Shown: positions 38,124 to 47,888, numbered from the stretch's first letter. The stretch: DNA of 64,000 bases from Aeromicrobium sp. (GCF_023146395.1 NZ_JAGLCD010000017.1:62001-126000), one strand, 5' to 3'. Numbers and translations: made by a program. Notes: generated from the sequence alone by a model not told the origin.

Positions 38124-38758
38124 GCGCTCGAGCGTAGCGGCGCTGGCACGGCCGTCACGATCACGGAGTCGCGGAAGGTGCGTCGCCCGGCGCGCTCGAC
38201 GACCGGCCCCGCGCACGTCACGACGGTGAGGCGACGGTCTCCGGTCGTGGCGAAGTACTCCGGTTCCATGAGCTTGTCCCGCGAGGTCTGCAGCCCCGTG
38301 ACGACCCACTCGCGCAGCGCCCCCTCGTCGTCGCGGGTGAAGATCCTCGAGCCCGGCGTGATGCGCGCGAGGTCGTGCAGGGCGCCGTCGACGCCCCCGG
38401 CCGCCACGTGACCCGCGAGGAACGTCGAGCCCTCGGCGGCCGCGAGCGACGGGGTCTGCTCGTCCCACCCCACGACCGCCGGGTCCGTCGGGATTTCCAA
38501 CGCACCGGCCCGGGTGGCCATCGGGGTCAGGCGGGCCTGGATCTCGAGCGCGGGGACGAAGAGGGTGCCCGGATCGAGGTCGTGCGGGCCCACCTCCCGG
38601 GTCGCCCTCGGACCCTGCGGATGGGCGTTCGGCGCCGTGAAGCTGCTGACGGGCTCCGGGCGGTCGTCCGGCCACCCCACGACCACGAGTGCGGCACCCG
38701 CGACCGTCGCGACGAGCGAGGCCCCGAGCAGCAGCCGCCGTACCCGCCGCTCACGCAT
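38120..38758 (-). CDS. Class F sortase
   Basis: 212 aa. A signal anchor (RRLLLGASLVATVAGAALVVV) is followed by the sortase domain. His117 in FLAGHVAAGG, Cys182 in LTVVTCAGPV and Arg196 in TFRDSVIVTAVP form the catalytic triad. It should join a surface protein to the wall, acting outside the membrane. ATG 38758 overlaps the surface-protein stop by 8 bases, so that protein is its probable substrate. The substrate lacks a normal LPXTG. Confidence 0.9.
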   Translation of the reverse strand: MRERRVRRLLLGASLVATVAGAALVVVGWPDDRPEPVSSFTAPNAHPQGPRATREVGPHDLDPGTLFVPALEIQARLTPMATRAGALEIPTDPAVVGWDEQTPSLAAAEGSTFLAGHVAAGGVDGALHDLARITPGSRIFTRDDEGALREWVVTGLQTSRDKLMEPEYFATTGDRRLTVVTCAGPVVERAGRRTFRDSVIVTAVPAPLRSSA

Positions 38759-41255
38759 GGCCGCCTCCGCCGCGACGCAGCTGCCAGATCGACGACCCTG
38801 CGCCGGCACCGGCCATCGCCAGTCCCAGCACGAGCCAGAGCGGGAAGGCGGACGCGGACGGGCTGCCCGCGGGCACGGCCGGGACGTCGGGCACGAACAG
38901 GATCGTCTCCGCCGGAAGGCCCGCCTCGTCGACGACGGCCGCTCCGACGAGCTTCTCGTGGACCGGCGTCCAGGCCACCACGAACGTGGCGCACACGGCG
39001 CCGTTGCCGTCGATCACCGTGGTGCTCGAGGTGTGCACCCCGTCGGTGACGGTGGGGATCGGCTCGATCTGTCCGGCCGAAGTCGCGTGGCTCCAGTCGA
39101 CCGCGTCACACCCGCCGTCGACCGGCGGCGCCGTGAGGATCTCGCCCGTGACGGTGCCAGGCACGTCCTGCGTGCCCGAGACCGTGATGACGTCGCTGAG
39201 CTCTCCCCCGAGGTGGGTCGTGCTGGCCTGCGCCACGGTGGCGATCTCGGGCGCCGCGACCATCCCGGTCTCGGTCTCCAGACCGGGCGCGGAGACGAGC
39301 TCGGTGCCTGGGGCGGCGTCGAAGGAGAACACCGCCGACCACGTGTAGCAGCCGAGCTCGGTTACCGGGACGTCCGTGGTCGTGACGTCGCCGTCACCGG
39401 TGAACGCGACCTCCTCGAGGTGCGCCTCCGAGGCCTCGCCGGCGGCGATGAGCTCGGCCCACCGCGCCGGACCGAACCAGCAGCCGAGGTCCGGGTCGGG
39501 GGCGACAGGTCCCCAGAGCGCGGCGACGAACGAGCCGCTCGCCCCACCGGTTCCGGTGATCGACACGGTGTCGCTGAAGTGCCCGCCGGGCTCGACGACG
39601 GTCGAGCTGATCTGGGTGACCGCCTCGGGCACCTCGACGAGCACGGTCTGCTCGACGCGTCCGGCCTCGTGGTCGACGCGGTAGATCGGCTCACCCTGGC
39701 TGTTGGTCGCCACCAAGGTCTCGCCGTAGGAGTAGCAGCCGCCCTGGCGGGGCGTGAACTCTCCCACGCCCACGAGCTGCTTCTGCCCACCGGTGATCGG
39801 GAGCGGCCCGAACTCGTGCGCGATGGGAGCCTCGCGCCAGTCGACGTCCTCGCACGAGCCGTCGACCGGCGGGACCGGACCGTAGGCGCGACCGGTCAGC
39901 ACGGTGCTGATGGGACCCAGTCCGTCGTGGTCGTGGACGGTGCCGACGACCGTCACGGTGTCGCTGACGGGCTGTCCGACGACGACTTCCCGCCGACTCA
40001 CCTCGGTGACGACGTCAGGCGGTGGCGCGACGAGCGAGGTCTCCGTGCCGACGCCGTAGCGTCCGCGGAAGCCGAGGTTGCGAGGGCTGGGTGCGTCCTC
40101 AGGCTCGCCGTCGATCTCCTCCTGCCAGACGAAGTAGCCGGGTGCCGGCAGGACCAGCGCGGGGGTCTCGACCGTGGCCGCACCGGTCTCGTCGACGGTG
40201 ACCTCGTACTCGGCCGTGCCGACGACGGGAGTGCCCGCGGGCGGCTCGGCGGACTCGGTGGGCTTCTCGGTCAGGGGGCCGTAGAGCGTCGACCGACCCG
40301 TCAGGGTCGACCCCGGGCGTGCGCCCGTGATGGTGATGCGGTCGTGGACCTTGGTGCCGGGCTCGGCCACCGTGAGCACGCTCGTGTTCGTGACCGCCGA
40401 GGGCCGGTGCTCCAGGACTGCGACCTGGGCACCGGTCGCGCCGGTCAGCGGCTCGTCGCCGACCCGGGTCGTGATCATCTGGTGCCCCGGGCTCTGCGCG
40501 GGGTGGGAGTTCACGTGATTCGACGGGACCGTGGTCGAGCCCGTTACCGTGAACTCGCCGTTGCCCGTGCTGCGCAGGTTGAGCGTCTGGGGTTCTCCCG
40601 TCGAGGTCACGGTGATCGTGCTCGTGCCGCTGGCCTCGAACACGACCGGGCCCGTGACCGCCAGGTCGATGGCCCGGCCTGGCATCCAGGCACCCGGGGC
40701 CTGGATGCCGACCCCGGTGAGCTGCCAGGTCTGGCCGGGTGTGGGCGAGGTGGACGTGAGGCCGAGCGGGAGGGTTCGCGGCCCCGCGTAGGCATGCGCC
40801 TCGGCGACGATCTGGTCGACGCGCGCCCGGACTCCGACGTCGGGGGTGGCGTTCTTGTGGTTGCTGGGCACGGCCGGATCGTTCTTGACGATCGTGGCGA
40901 TCGCAGCACCGGTGGTGTCGTCGAGGCCGGAGCCGTCGGGACCGGCCACGTGAAGGGCCCAGGCCGCGACCGGCGCGTGGACGCGGCTCGGCGGGGTCGT
41001 GACGGTGGGAGCAGCACGCCCGTTGCCGGTGCAGACACCGATCACGCCGTCGAAGGTCTCCACCCCGACGTACGTGGCGGCGTGGGCGTGCCCCGCCACC
41101 CGCACGCCGGCCTCGGACGCGGTGCCGGTGACGACCAGCCCCGCCCCCACCACGAGGCAGGCCAGGAGCCCTCGTGCGAGGAGCCGCCGCGCGGCCCGCT
41201 CGCGCTCGCGGCGCGCCTGCGCGGCTCCGCTCTGCTGACTGACGTGCTGGCCCAT
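38751..41255 (-). CDS. Large surface protein with four tandem beta-domain repeats
   Basis: 834 aa. A charged lead and signal helix (ARGLLACLVVGAGLVVTGTA) come first, then a region near residues 55-300. Four repeats of about 125 aa start near 304, 428, 560 and 685; each opens with a variant of SDTVTVxGT and most close with GCYxW. A C-terminal helix (FPLWLVLGLAMAGAGAG) and short basic tail follow. Only LPAET, some 25 residues before that helix, resembles a sorting motif. It is encoded with the sortase. Confidence 0.85.
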   Translation of the reverse strand: MGQHVSQQSGAAQARRERERAARRLLARGLLACLVVGAGLVVTGTASEAGVRVAGHAHAATYVGVETFDGVIGVCTGNGRAAPTVTTPPSRVHAPVAAWALHVAGPDGSGLDDTTGAAIATIVKNDPAVPSNHKNATPDVGVRARVDQIVAEAHAYAGPRTLPLGLTSTSPTPGQTWQLTGVGIQAPGAWMPGRAIDLAVTGPVVFEASGTSTITVTSTGEPQTLNLRSTGNGEFTVTGSTTVPSNHVNSHPAQSPGHQMITTRVGDEPLTGATGAQVAVLEHRPSAVTNTSVLTVAEPGTKVHDRITITGARPGSTLTGRSTLYGPLTEKPTESAEPPAGTPVVGTAEYEVTVDETGAATVETPALVLPAPGYFVWQEEIDGEPEDAPSPRNLGFRGRYGVGTETSLVAPPPDVVTEVSRREVVVGQPVSDTVTVVGTVHDHDGLGPISTVLTGRAYGPVPPVDGSCEDVDWREAPIAHEFGPLPITGGQKQLVGVGEFTPRQGGCYSYGETLVATNSQGEPIYRVDHEAGRVEQTVLVEVPEAVTQISSTVVEPGGHFSDTVSITGTGGASGSFVAALWGPVAPDPDLGCWFGPARWAELIAAGEASEAHLEEVAFTGDGDVTTTDVPVTELGCYTWSAVFSFDAAPGTELVSAPGLETETGMVAAPEIATVAQASTTHLGGELSDVITVSGTQDVPGTVTGEILTAPPVDGGCDAVDWSHATSAGQIEPIPTVTDGVHTSSTTVIDGNGAVCATFVVAWTPVHEKLVGAAVVDEAGLPAETILFVPDVPAVPAGSPSASAFPLWLVLGLAMAGAGAGSSIWQLRRGGGGHA

Positions 41256-41466
41256 TGTGGTGCCCCTTCTCGGTTCTCACTGCTGCCCTGCGAAGGACGC
41301 TAGAGGCGAGGAAGCACGCGTCGCCCCGTCCGCGGACCCTCCTGTGGACGGCGCCGGCCTGTGGACAGACGTCCGCCGACGGCCGGCCGCCTGAGGCGAG
41401 AGCGCCCAGCAGCACGCGACCTTCGCCACCCCCGCCTACGCTCTCGACCATGGGTGGAGGCCAAGC

Positions 41467-42204
41467 GTGGACGTGACCGTGGGGATCGACCTGGCGGCCG
41501 AGCCCCCCGGCACCGCCGTCGCCGCGATCCGTTGGGGTGCGGGACGTGCCGTCGTCGAGGAGGTCGCCGCCCGGGCCGACGACGAGACCGTGCTGCGGTG
41601 GATGCGGCACCCGGGCGGCGCCATCGGGATCGACTGCCCGTTCGGCTGGCCTGTCGCCTTCGTGCAGCTGGTCGCCGACCACGGCGACCGCACCCTGCGG
41701 AGCCCCACGAACCGTCCCGACGGCTGGCGACGCGAGTACGTGCTGCGCGAGACCGACCGTCACGTCCAGGCCACGACGGGGCTGCGACCGCTCAGCGTGG
41801 CCGCGGACTACATCGGGCACGTCGCGATCCGGCTCGCCGCCCTGATCTCGGAGCTCGGCCCCGGGGTCGACTCCTCACTCGATGGCTCCGGAGCCATCGC
41901 CGAGACCTATCCCGCCGCGGCGCTGAAGACGTGGGGCCTGCCGCACCGCGGCTACAAGGGCGCGGCTCACCAGCCGGCCCGCGACGTCATCGTCGACTCC
42001 CTGGCCATCGCGGCGCCCTGGCTCGACCTCGGCTCGCACGAACAGGCCGTGCGGGACTCCGACCACGTGCTCGACGCCGTCCTGTGCGCCCTGGTCGCAC
42101 GCGCGCGGCAGCGGGGTCTCACCGAGCTGCCGTCCGACGTCCAGCTGGCGCGCCGGGAAGGGTGGATCCACGTGCCGACGGGATCGCTTGCCGACCTGCC
42201 CTGA
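41467..42204 (+). CDS. DUF429 predicted nuclease-fold protein
   Basis: 245 aa. VGIDLAAEPPGTAVAAI at the N-terminus and GIDCPFGWPVAF near residue 57 are typical of DUF429, an RNase-H-like fold. IAETYPAAALKTWGL and a late DxxLDA (SDHVLDAVLCAL) complete the family pattern. GTG 41467 has GGAGG 7 bases upstream. A nuclease activity is only predicted. It converges with a VOC gene. Confidence 0.85.
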   Translation: MDVTVGIDLAAEPPGTAVAAIRWGAGRAVVEEVAARADDETVLRWMRHPGGAIGIDCPFGWPVAFVQLVADHGDRTLRSPTNRPDGWRREYVLRETDRHVQATTGLRPLSVAADYIGHVAIRLAALISELGPGVDSSLDGSGAIAETYPAAALKTWGLPHRGYKGAAHQPARDVIVDSLAIAAPWLDLGSHEQAVRDSDHVLDAVLCALVARARQRGLTELPSDVQLARREGWIHVPTGSLADLP

Positions 42205-42208
42205 CCCC

Positions 42209-42547
42209 TCAGCCCGCGCTGAGCGCCGTGGCCGCGCGGACCCGGTTGCCGTCGGGGTCGACGACCTCGCAGTCGCGTGCCCAGGGCATGTCCTCGACCG
42301 TCGCGCCGAACTCCGCGGCCACGGCATCGACGTCGTCGACCCACAGGTACACCAGGCCCGGACCCGCGGCGTCGCCCGCGTGCTGCGACAGGTGCACGCG
42401 GGCCTCCTCGCGCACGATGCCCACGTACCACGGCAGACCCGGCTCGAACTGGTGCCGAAACTCCTCGCCGAACCCCAGGCGGACCCACCACAGCAACGCT
42501 CGGTCGAGATCGGTGATCCGCAGCACGGAAGCCGCCAGGGTCGTCAT
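42209..42547 (-). CDS. VOC-superfamily (glyoxalase-fold) protein
   Basis: 112 aa. The pattern LRITDLDRALLWWVRLGFGEEF at the N-terminus and YLWVDDVDAVAAEFGA, CEVVDPDGNRVRA at the end is that of single-domain VOC proteins. Metal ligands are incomplete, so binding or resistance roles remain open. It stands alone between DUF429 and another minus-strand gene. Confidence 0.82.
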   Translation of the reverse strand: MTTLAASVLRITDLDRALLWWVRLGFGEEFRHQFEPGLPWYVGIVREEARVHLSQHAGDAAGPGLVYLWVDDVDAVAAEFGATVEDMPWARDCEVVDPDGNRVRAATALSAG

Positions 42548-42556
42548 GGCAGGACG

Positions 42557-43054
42557 CTACCGTCGCCGGGCGTCCGAGCCATCGTCCGCCACGTCCGGCG
42601 GACCTCCCCCTGGTCGCTGAGCCTCCTCCGGCTCGACGTAGGGCTCGTAGGCCACCCGACGACCGAGCCGCCGCCACCCGGGGATGGGGTAGAAGTGCGG
42701 CGGCTCATGGCCGGTCTCGGTGAACGTCTCGCCGCCCTCGAGGAGCACCGTCACGGCGGATCGCCCCGGAGCCATCCGTTCGTGCACCCTCCCCGCCACG
42801 CAGGCGTCCAGGAGCCGCACGGCAAAGTCCAGCCCGTCCGCGTCGGCCGTCAGCTCCCACCGTCCGCCGATCTCGCCGACCTGGACGACCAGCTCGTCGC
42901 CGAGCTGGACCGCGTCGAACCGGCGACATCCCCGGCGGTGTGGCTCGACGCTCAGGGTCTGCAACGTCCACGGGACGTCGGTCCCGGGGTCGTCACGGGT
43001 CACGGTGGCCGACTTCCCCACCATCTCCCGCGCCCGTGCCTCCAGCCGATCCAT
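42557..43054 (-). CDS. Hypothetical soluble protein
   Basis: 165 aa. No domain recognised. The middle is beta-rich (VQVGEIGGRWELTADADG) and the end is Pro/Gly-rich and basic. ATG 43054 was chosen; the longer frame extends by 25 residues into the spacer. It is divergent from the MFS gene. No function is proposed. Confidence 0.65.
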   Translation of the reverse strand: MDRLEARAREMVGKSATVTRDDPGTDVPWTLQTLSVEPHRRGCRRFDAVQLGDELVVQVGEIGGRWELTADADGLDFAVRLLDACVAGRVHERMAPGRSAVTVLLEGGETFTETGHEPPHFYPIPGWRRLGRRVAYEPYVEPEEAQRPGGGPPDVADDGSDARRR

Positions 43055-43158
43055 CACCCTCCCAGCGTAGGGGCCTGACCTCGGACAGCCCGACCGCGGA
43101 CAGCGCCGCGTCCGTGCTCTGGCGCGCACCGGGGAGACCGCGCTGCGAGGATGGCGGG

Positions 43159-44502
43159 ATGCGTCATGCCACGGCCCCGCTGCTCGCCGTCACGGTGGGC
43201 CTGGTGCTCGCCGACTCGGCGATCGTGACGCTCGCGCTGCCGGAGATCCTGCACCACCTCGACGCCACGGTGGGCGAGGTCGCGTGGGTGCTGATCGCCT
43301 ACAACCTCGTGCTCGCGCTCGCCGCGGTGCCGGCGGCCCGCGCGTTCTCGCGGGCGCAGCCACGGATCTTCACCGCGACCGGCATCGCCGTGTTTGCCGG
43401 CGCGTCGGCCTGGTGCGCGTTCGCCGACTCGATCGAGATCCTCATCGCGGCCCGGTGCGTGCAGGCGCTGGGCGGCGCCCTCGCGCTGGTCGGGTGCCTG
43501 GAGCAGCTCGTGGTCGAACGCGGGGAGCGGCGCGGTGTGGCCTGGTGGGTCGCGGCGGGCGTGATCGGCACGGCGGTCGGTCCGGTGGCCGGCGGGCTCC
43601 TCACGCAGGCGATCTCGTGGCAGGCGATCTTCGTCGTCCAGGTGCCGTTCGCCGCGCTCGCGGTGCCGGCCGCGTTGGCGGTGCGCTCGACACCGCTGCC
43701 GGTCCTGCAGCGGCACCGCCCGGCGATCCGGGCCAACCTCACGCTCGCACTGCTCTCGGCGGCCCTGACCGCGGCGCTGTTCCTGCTCGTGCTCCTGCTC
43801 GTGGAGGGGTGGGGCCGTTCCCCCGCCACTGCGGCCCTGACGGTCTCGGTCGTGCCCGTCGCGGCCCTCGCCGCGCGTCCTCTGGCCCGGCTGTTCCGCT
43901 CCCCGCCCCACGTCGAGATCGCCGTCGGGTGCGTGCTGGTCGCCGGCGGGCTCGTCGCCCTGGCGATCCCGCCGTCGTCGAACCTGCTGTGGACCGTCGC
44001 GCCCCAGGGCCTCGTGGGCCTCGGACTCGGCATGACGGTCGACCAGCTCACCGCGCGGGCGATGCAGATGCGCCTGCCGCGTGCCGACCACGCGGCGTGG
44101 ACGATCACCGCGCGCCACGTGGGTGTCGTTCTCGGCCTGGCCATCCTGACCCCCGTGTTCACCGCCGATCTGCGCGACGCCCAGGACCCGGCGCAGCAGG
44201 CCATCACGTCCCTCGTGCTCGACTCGCCCCTGCGCGCCCAGGACAAGATCGCGGTCGCCGAGGCCCTCGGCGGCGCTCTGACCGACCGGCAGGGGCAGGT
44301 GCCGGACCTCGCGCCTGCCTTCGACCGGATCGACGTCGATCCCGGCGAGCAGGCAGCCGTGGACGAGCTGCAGCGCGATCTCGACGACCAGCTGGAGCGG
44401 GCCGCGACTCGCGCCTTTCGCGACTCCTTCGTGATCGGCGCCGCCTTGGCCCTCGCCGCACTCGCGACGCTGGTCCCCGTGCGACGCCGGAGGTCGACAT
44501 GA
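43159..44502 (+). CDS. MFS exporter (EmrB/DHA2-like)
   Basis: 447 aa with about 14 helices. The N-terminal half carries LADSAIVTLALPEILHHL and VAWVLIAYNLVLALAAVPA, typical of drug:H+ antiporters. A large C-terminal loop (QDPAQQAITSLVLDSPLRAQD to FDRIDVDPGEQAAVDEL) lies between the last helices. The cargo is unknown. It overlaps the next gene by ATGA, which implies a shared role. Confidence 0.87.
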   Translation: MRHATAPLLAVTVGLVLADSAIVTLALPEILHHLDATVGEVAWVLIAYNLVLALAAVPAARAFSRAQPRIFTATGIAVFAGASAWCAFADSIEILIAARCVQALGGALALVGCLEQLVVERGERRGVAWWVAAGVIGTAVGPVAGGLLTQAISWQAIFVVQVPFAALAVPAALAVRSTPLPVLQRHRPAIRANLTLALLSAALTAALFLLVLLLVEGWGRSPATAALTVSVVPVAALAARPLARLFRSPPHVEIAVGCVLVAGGLVALAIPPSSNLLWTVAPQGLVGLGLGMTVDQLTARAMQMRLPRADHAAWTITARHVGVVLGLAILTPVFTADLRDAQDPAQQAITSLVLDSPLRAQDKIAVAEALGGALTDRQGQVPDLAPAFDRIDVDPGEQAAVDELQRDLDDQLERAATRAFRDSFVIGAALALAALATLVPVRRRRST

Positions 44503-45110
44503 CCCCGGTCGTGCGCTGGGCCGGCCTTCCGGTGCTCGCGGCACTGCTCGTCGCCGTCGTGCTGGGCGTCCAGGTGGCCAACGGCGGCGGCGCCTACGAA
44601 CCGCTCCGGCCGGCCGACCCCTGCTCCCCCCGGGAGACCACGTCGCGGTCCGACGGCGTGGAGGGCCTGACCGAGCAGCTCGTCCTGATCGGCATCGACG
44701 AGGCCGCGTGCACCCTGCAGGTCAGCCGCGAGGAGCTCACGCTCCGTCTGGCCCGGCCCGGGGAGCGCACCGACGCCGAGATCGACGCGCTTCGAGCCGG
44801 GCTCCAGAGCGCGGTCGCCCGGATGGAGGCCGCCGGCACCCTGCCGCCAGCATCGTCCCTCGTCGACGAGGTGCTGGCGTCCGCCGACCTCAACGGCTTC
44901 GTCAAGGCAGCCATCCGTGCCCTGCCCGACGGCGTCGTCGACGCCGCGCTGAAGACCGACGACGTCCTCACCCGCGCGATCGACGATCTCGACCTCCGCG
45001 AGCTCCTCGACAACCTGACCGACCGCGACGACCTCGAGCAGCAGATCGGCGCTGCCGTCGAGCAGGCCGTCAAGGACTCGCTGGTCGATCGGCTCCGCAC
45101 CGTGTTCTGA
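44499..45110 (+). CDS. Membrane-anchored hypothetical protein coupled to MFS exporter
   Basis: 203 aa. A signal anchor (LPVLAALLVAVVLGVQVANG) leads, then two Cys (ADPCSPRE and EAACTLQV) and a helical, acidic remainder. No known domain was seen. ATG 44499 has GGAGG upstream and overlaps the MFS stop, so the two are co-translated. It may be a partner or lid of the exporter on the outer face. Confidence 0.72.
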   Translation: MTPVVRWAGLPVLAALLVAVVLGVQVANGGGAYEPLRPADPCSPRETTSRSDGVEGLTEQLVLIGIDEAACTLQVSREELTLRLARPGERTDAEIDALRAGLQSAVARMEAAGTLPPASSLVDEVLASADLNGFVKAAIRALPDGVVDAALKTDDVLTRAIDDLDLRELLDNLTDRDDLEQQIGAAVEQAVKDSLVDRLRTVF

Positions 45111-45148
45111 GGCTCGACCTCCGCGACCCGGAGTGCTTGACTCGCCGC

Positions 45149-45493
45149 ATGAAGGTCGAGCGTGTCGTCCCGAACCTCAGCGTCGACGACCTGGCCGAGA
45201 CGGTCCGCCAGCACACCGCGGTCCTGGGCCTGCGCGTCGTGATGGACCACGGCTGGATCGTCACGCTCGACGATCGCGACGGTCACCAGCTCAGTCTGAT
45301 GACGACCGACGCGTCAGCCCCGGTGAACCCCGACGTGTCGATCTTCGTCGACGACGTCCACGAGGCGCTCGCCGCCGCCGTCGAGGCAGGGCTCGAGATC
45401 GTCCACCCCCTGACGGCCGAGACCTGGGGCGTCACGCGCTTCTTCTACCGCGACGCGTCCGGGCGGGTCGTGAACGTCGGCACGCACACCTGA
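45149..45493 (+). CDS. VOC-superfamily (glyoxalase-fold) protein
   Basis: 114 aa. Begins VERVVPNLSVDDLAETVRQH and ends GVTRFFYRDASGRVVNVGTH, the standard VOC frame. QLSLM contributes a possible ligand region. It is a small binding or dioxygenase-fold protein with unknown substrate. It converges with the PP2C gene 4 bases later. Confidence 0.85.
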   Translation: MKVERVVPNLSVDDLAETVRQHTAVLGLRVVMDHGWIVTLDDRDGHQLSLMTTDASAPVNPDVSIFVDDVHEALAAAVEAGLEIVHPLTAETWGVTRFFYRDASGRVVNVGTHT

Positions 45494-45497
45494 GGTC

Positions 45498-47747
45498 TCA
45501 GCCGAGCCGGGGGTCCGAGGGTCCGGCCTCTGCGGGTCGGGGACGGTCCTCACGGTGGAGCCGCACGGCCACGAGCGCGATGTCGTCCTCGGGGCGCTCC
45601 GGGAGCATGCGGCGCAGCACCTCGTCGCAGACGGCGTCGAGGTCCAACCCCTCGGCGGCGACCTCGCGCAGGACGTCGGCGAGTCGGGCGATGCCCTGCT
45701 CGAGGCCCTCGCCGCGCCGCTCGACCAGACCGTCGGTGTAGAGCAGCACGGTCGACCCGCGCGGCAGGCTCGCGACGCTCTCGGTGCGGTGGGCGTCCGG
45801 GAAGAGACCCAGCAGCATGTTCGTCTCGTCGGCCCACAGCTCGCGCACCTCGACGGCTGCGACCGGCACACGACCGGTCTGGTCGGCCGGGTCGATCACG
45901 CCGTCGTCGCCGTGCACCATGACCACGAGCGGCGGCGGATGGCCGGCATTGGACCACCGCAGGCGGGTGACCCGTTCGGCGCGCTCCTGCTCGGTCTGCT
46001 CGAACCGCGCCACGACGACACTCGCCGAGGAGTCGACCCGCAGGCCGTCGAGCACCGCGTCCATGCGGCGCAGCACGTCGGCCGGGCCTTCGTCGGTGGT
46101 CATCGCGATGCCACGCAGGAGCGAACGCATCTGCCCCATCGCGGCGGCGGCCGCCGTGTCGTGCCCGATGACGTCGCCGATCACGACGTTCGTCGAACCG
46201 CCGGGCTGCAGGAAGGAGTCGTACCAGTCACCGCCGACCTTCGCGGCCTCGGTCGCGGGCTCGTACCGGACGACGACGTGGAGGTGGTCGGGTTGCGGAG
46301 GTGCGGTGAGCAGGCTGCGCTGCAACGCCTCGGCGAGGTCGCGCTGCTCGGCGAAGGCCTGGGCGTTGCCCAGGGCCAGACCGGCGCGACCACCGATGTC
46401 GCCCAAGATTTCCAGGTCGTCGCGGCTGAACGGCTCGCGCTCGGCGGCCCGGAACAACGTGAGCAGACCCGTCGTGCGTCCGTGACCCCGCAGAGCCATG
46501 AGCACGGCCGACTCCGGCGCCAGACCGCGGTACACGTCGCGCACGGTGCCGGGCTGCAGCACCGCCGAGATCCTCTCGGTGGCCTCGGACTCGATCAGGA
46601 TCGGTTCGCCGCTGCGGAGCACCCGGAAGAGGAATGCCTCGTCGCGCAAGGCCCCGAGCCGGCCGGCGGCGTACTGGTCGACCGCCGGCTGGAGGTCGGG
46701 GTCGGCGTGCCAGGCCCCGATGTCGCGCAACCGACGCCGCGACATCGACGAGTCGGGCTCTCCGTCGACGGTCGTGACGATGCACCAGTCGCACAGCTCC
46801 GGCACCAACAGCCCGGCGAGCCGCGCGACGCCCGCCTCCGGATCCATCGTGTCGGTGAGCGCCTCGGACACGGCGGCGAGCAGGGAGCTGCGCCGGGCGA
46901 GACGCTCGAGGGTCTCCTGCGCGGCTCGGCGCTCGGTGATGTCGAGGAAGTAGACCGAGAGACCGTCGGACGTGGGCCACACGCGGACCTCGTACCAGTC
47001 GTCGAGCGGGGGCGGGTAGTACGCCTCGAAGGTGATCGTCTCGCGACGGGTGGCGGCGCGACGATAGCTCCGTTCGAACTCGGTGCCCAGCGCATCGGGA
47101 AACAGCTCCCAGATGACCTCGCCGACAGGGTCGGCGCTGACGGCACCGAGCAGGCGTTGGGCCACGGGGTTCACGTAGCTGAAGCGCCACTCCCGATCGA
47201 GTGCGAAGAAGGCGGTGGGCATCGCCTCGAGGACCGTGAACGCCCGCGTCTCCTCGCTGGCGCCGGTCCCGCTGTCGATCGCGGCGCCGATGACCCGGGC
47301 CGCAGTGCCGTCCGGCCCGGGGAGGGCACGACCGCGGGCGCGGACCCACCGCTGGCGTCCGCTCGGCAGCATCACCCGGTACTCGGCCTCGTATTCCCCC
47401 ACCGAGGAGATCGCCGCGGCGTGAGCTCGATCCACGCGGTCGCGATCGTCCGGGTGCACGCACTCGGTGAAGGCCGCGATCGTGCCGGCGAACGTGGCAC
47501 GATCGCGCTGGAACAGCTCGTGCAGCTGGTCGTCCCAGCGCAGCTCCCCCGTGGCCAGGTCCCAGTCGAAGACCCCGACCCCTGCGGCCTCGACCGCGAG
47601 CCGGAGCCACGGCGGGTCGTCGGCGTCGGAGGACCCGAACGGGGTCGGTCCGGGTGCCGCCATGGTGGGTGCCGCCTCGCTGTCGACTGTCGTGACGGAG
47701 ACGCGGTGACGCCGGTGGGACTGTCCGCCATGGTCTCCCCGAGCCAT
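45498..47747 (-). CDS. PAS-PAS-GAF-PP2C (SpoIIE-type) phosphatase
   Basis: 749 aa. PAS1 (AVEAAGVGVFDWDLATGELRW) is near residues 48-160, PAS2 starts near LEAMPTAFFALDREWRFSYV, a GAF domain follows, and the C-terminus is a PP2C/SpoIIE phosphatase (KVGGDWYDSFLQ, IGDVIGHDTAAAAAMGQMR). Such proteins dephosphorylate anti-anti-sigma factors in partner-switching stress control. A kinase-like gene is divergent from it. ATG 47747 fits a -10 box 12 bases before it; ATG 47663 is an alternative. Confidence 0.9.
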   Translation of the reverse strand: MARGDHGGQSHRRHRVSVTTVDSEAAPTMAAPGPTPFGSSDADDPPWLRLAVEAAGVGVFDWDLATGELRWDDQLHELFQRDRATFAGTIAAFTECVHPDDRDRVDRAHAAAISSVGEYEAEYRVMLPSGRQRWVRARGRALPGPDGTAARVIGAAIDSGTGASEETRAFTVLEAMPTAFFALDREWRFSYVNPVAQRLLGAVSADPVGEVIWELFPDALGTEFERSYRRAATRRETITFEAYYPPPLDDWYEVRVWPTSDGLSVYFLDITERRAAQETLERLARRSSLLAAVSEALTDTMDPEAGVARLAGLLVPELCDWCIVTTVDGEPDSSMSRRRLRDIGAWHADPDLQPAVDQYAAGRLGALRDEAFLFRVLRSGEPILIESEATERISAVLQPGTVRDVYRGLAPESAVLMALRGHGRTTGLLTLFRAAEREPFSRDDLEILGDIGGRAGLALGNAQAFAEQRDLAEALQRSLLTAPPQPDHLHVVVRYEPATEAAKVGGDWYDSFLQPGGSTNVVIGDVIGHDTAAAAAMGQMRSLLRGIAMTTDEGPADVLRRMDAVLDGLRVDSSASVVVARFEQTEQERAERVTRLRWSNAGHPPPLVVMVHGDDGVIDPADQTGRVPVAAVEVRELWADETNMLLGLFPDAHRTESVASLPRGSTVLLYTDGLVERRGEGLEQGIARLADVLREVAAEGLDLDAVCDEVLRRMLPERPEDDIALVAVRLHREDRPRPAEAGPSDPRLG

Positions 47748-47759
47748 GATTCGCCGACG

Positions 47760-47765
47760 ATTCTA
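47760..47765 (-). promoter_or_regulatory. -10 box for the PP2C phosphatase gene
   Basis: TAGAAT on the minus strand, 12 bases before ATG 47747. The spacing would give a near-leaderless transcript. No clear -35 was found, so confidence is low. Confidence 0.35.
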
Positions 47766-47888
47766 TCGGGCAGCCACGAGTCTGCTGCGGGTTCGACGTC
47801 ACGTCCTGGCCCGGCGCGCCAGGTCGGTCGAACGGGCCTAGGGTGTCGTCGGTGCGGGCCTGAGCGCCCCGAACACGAGGAGGCTGGC

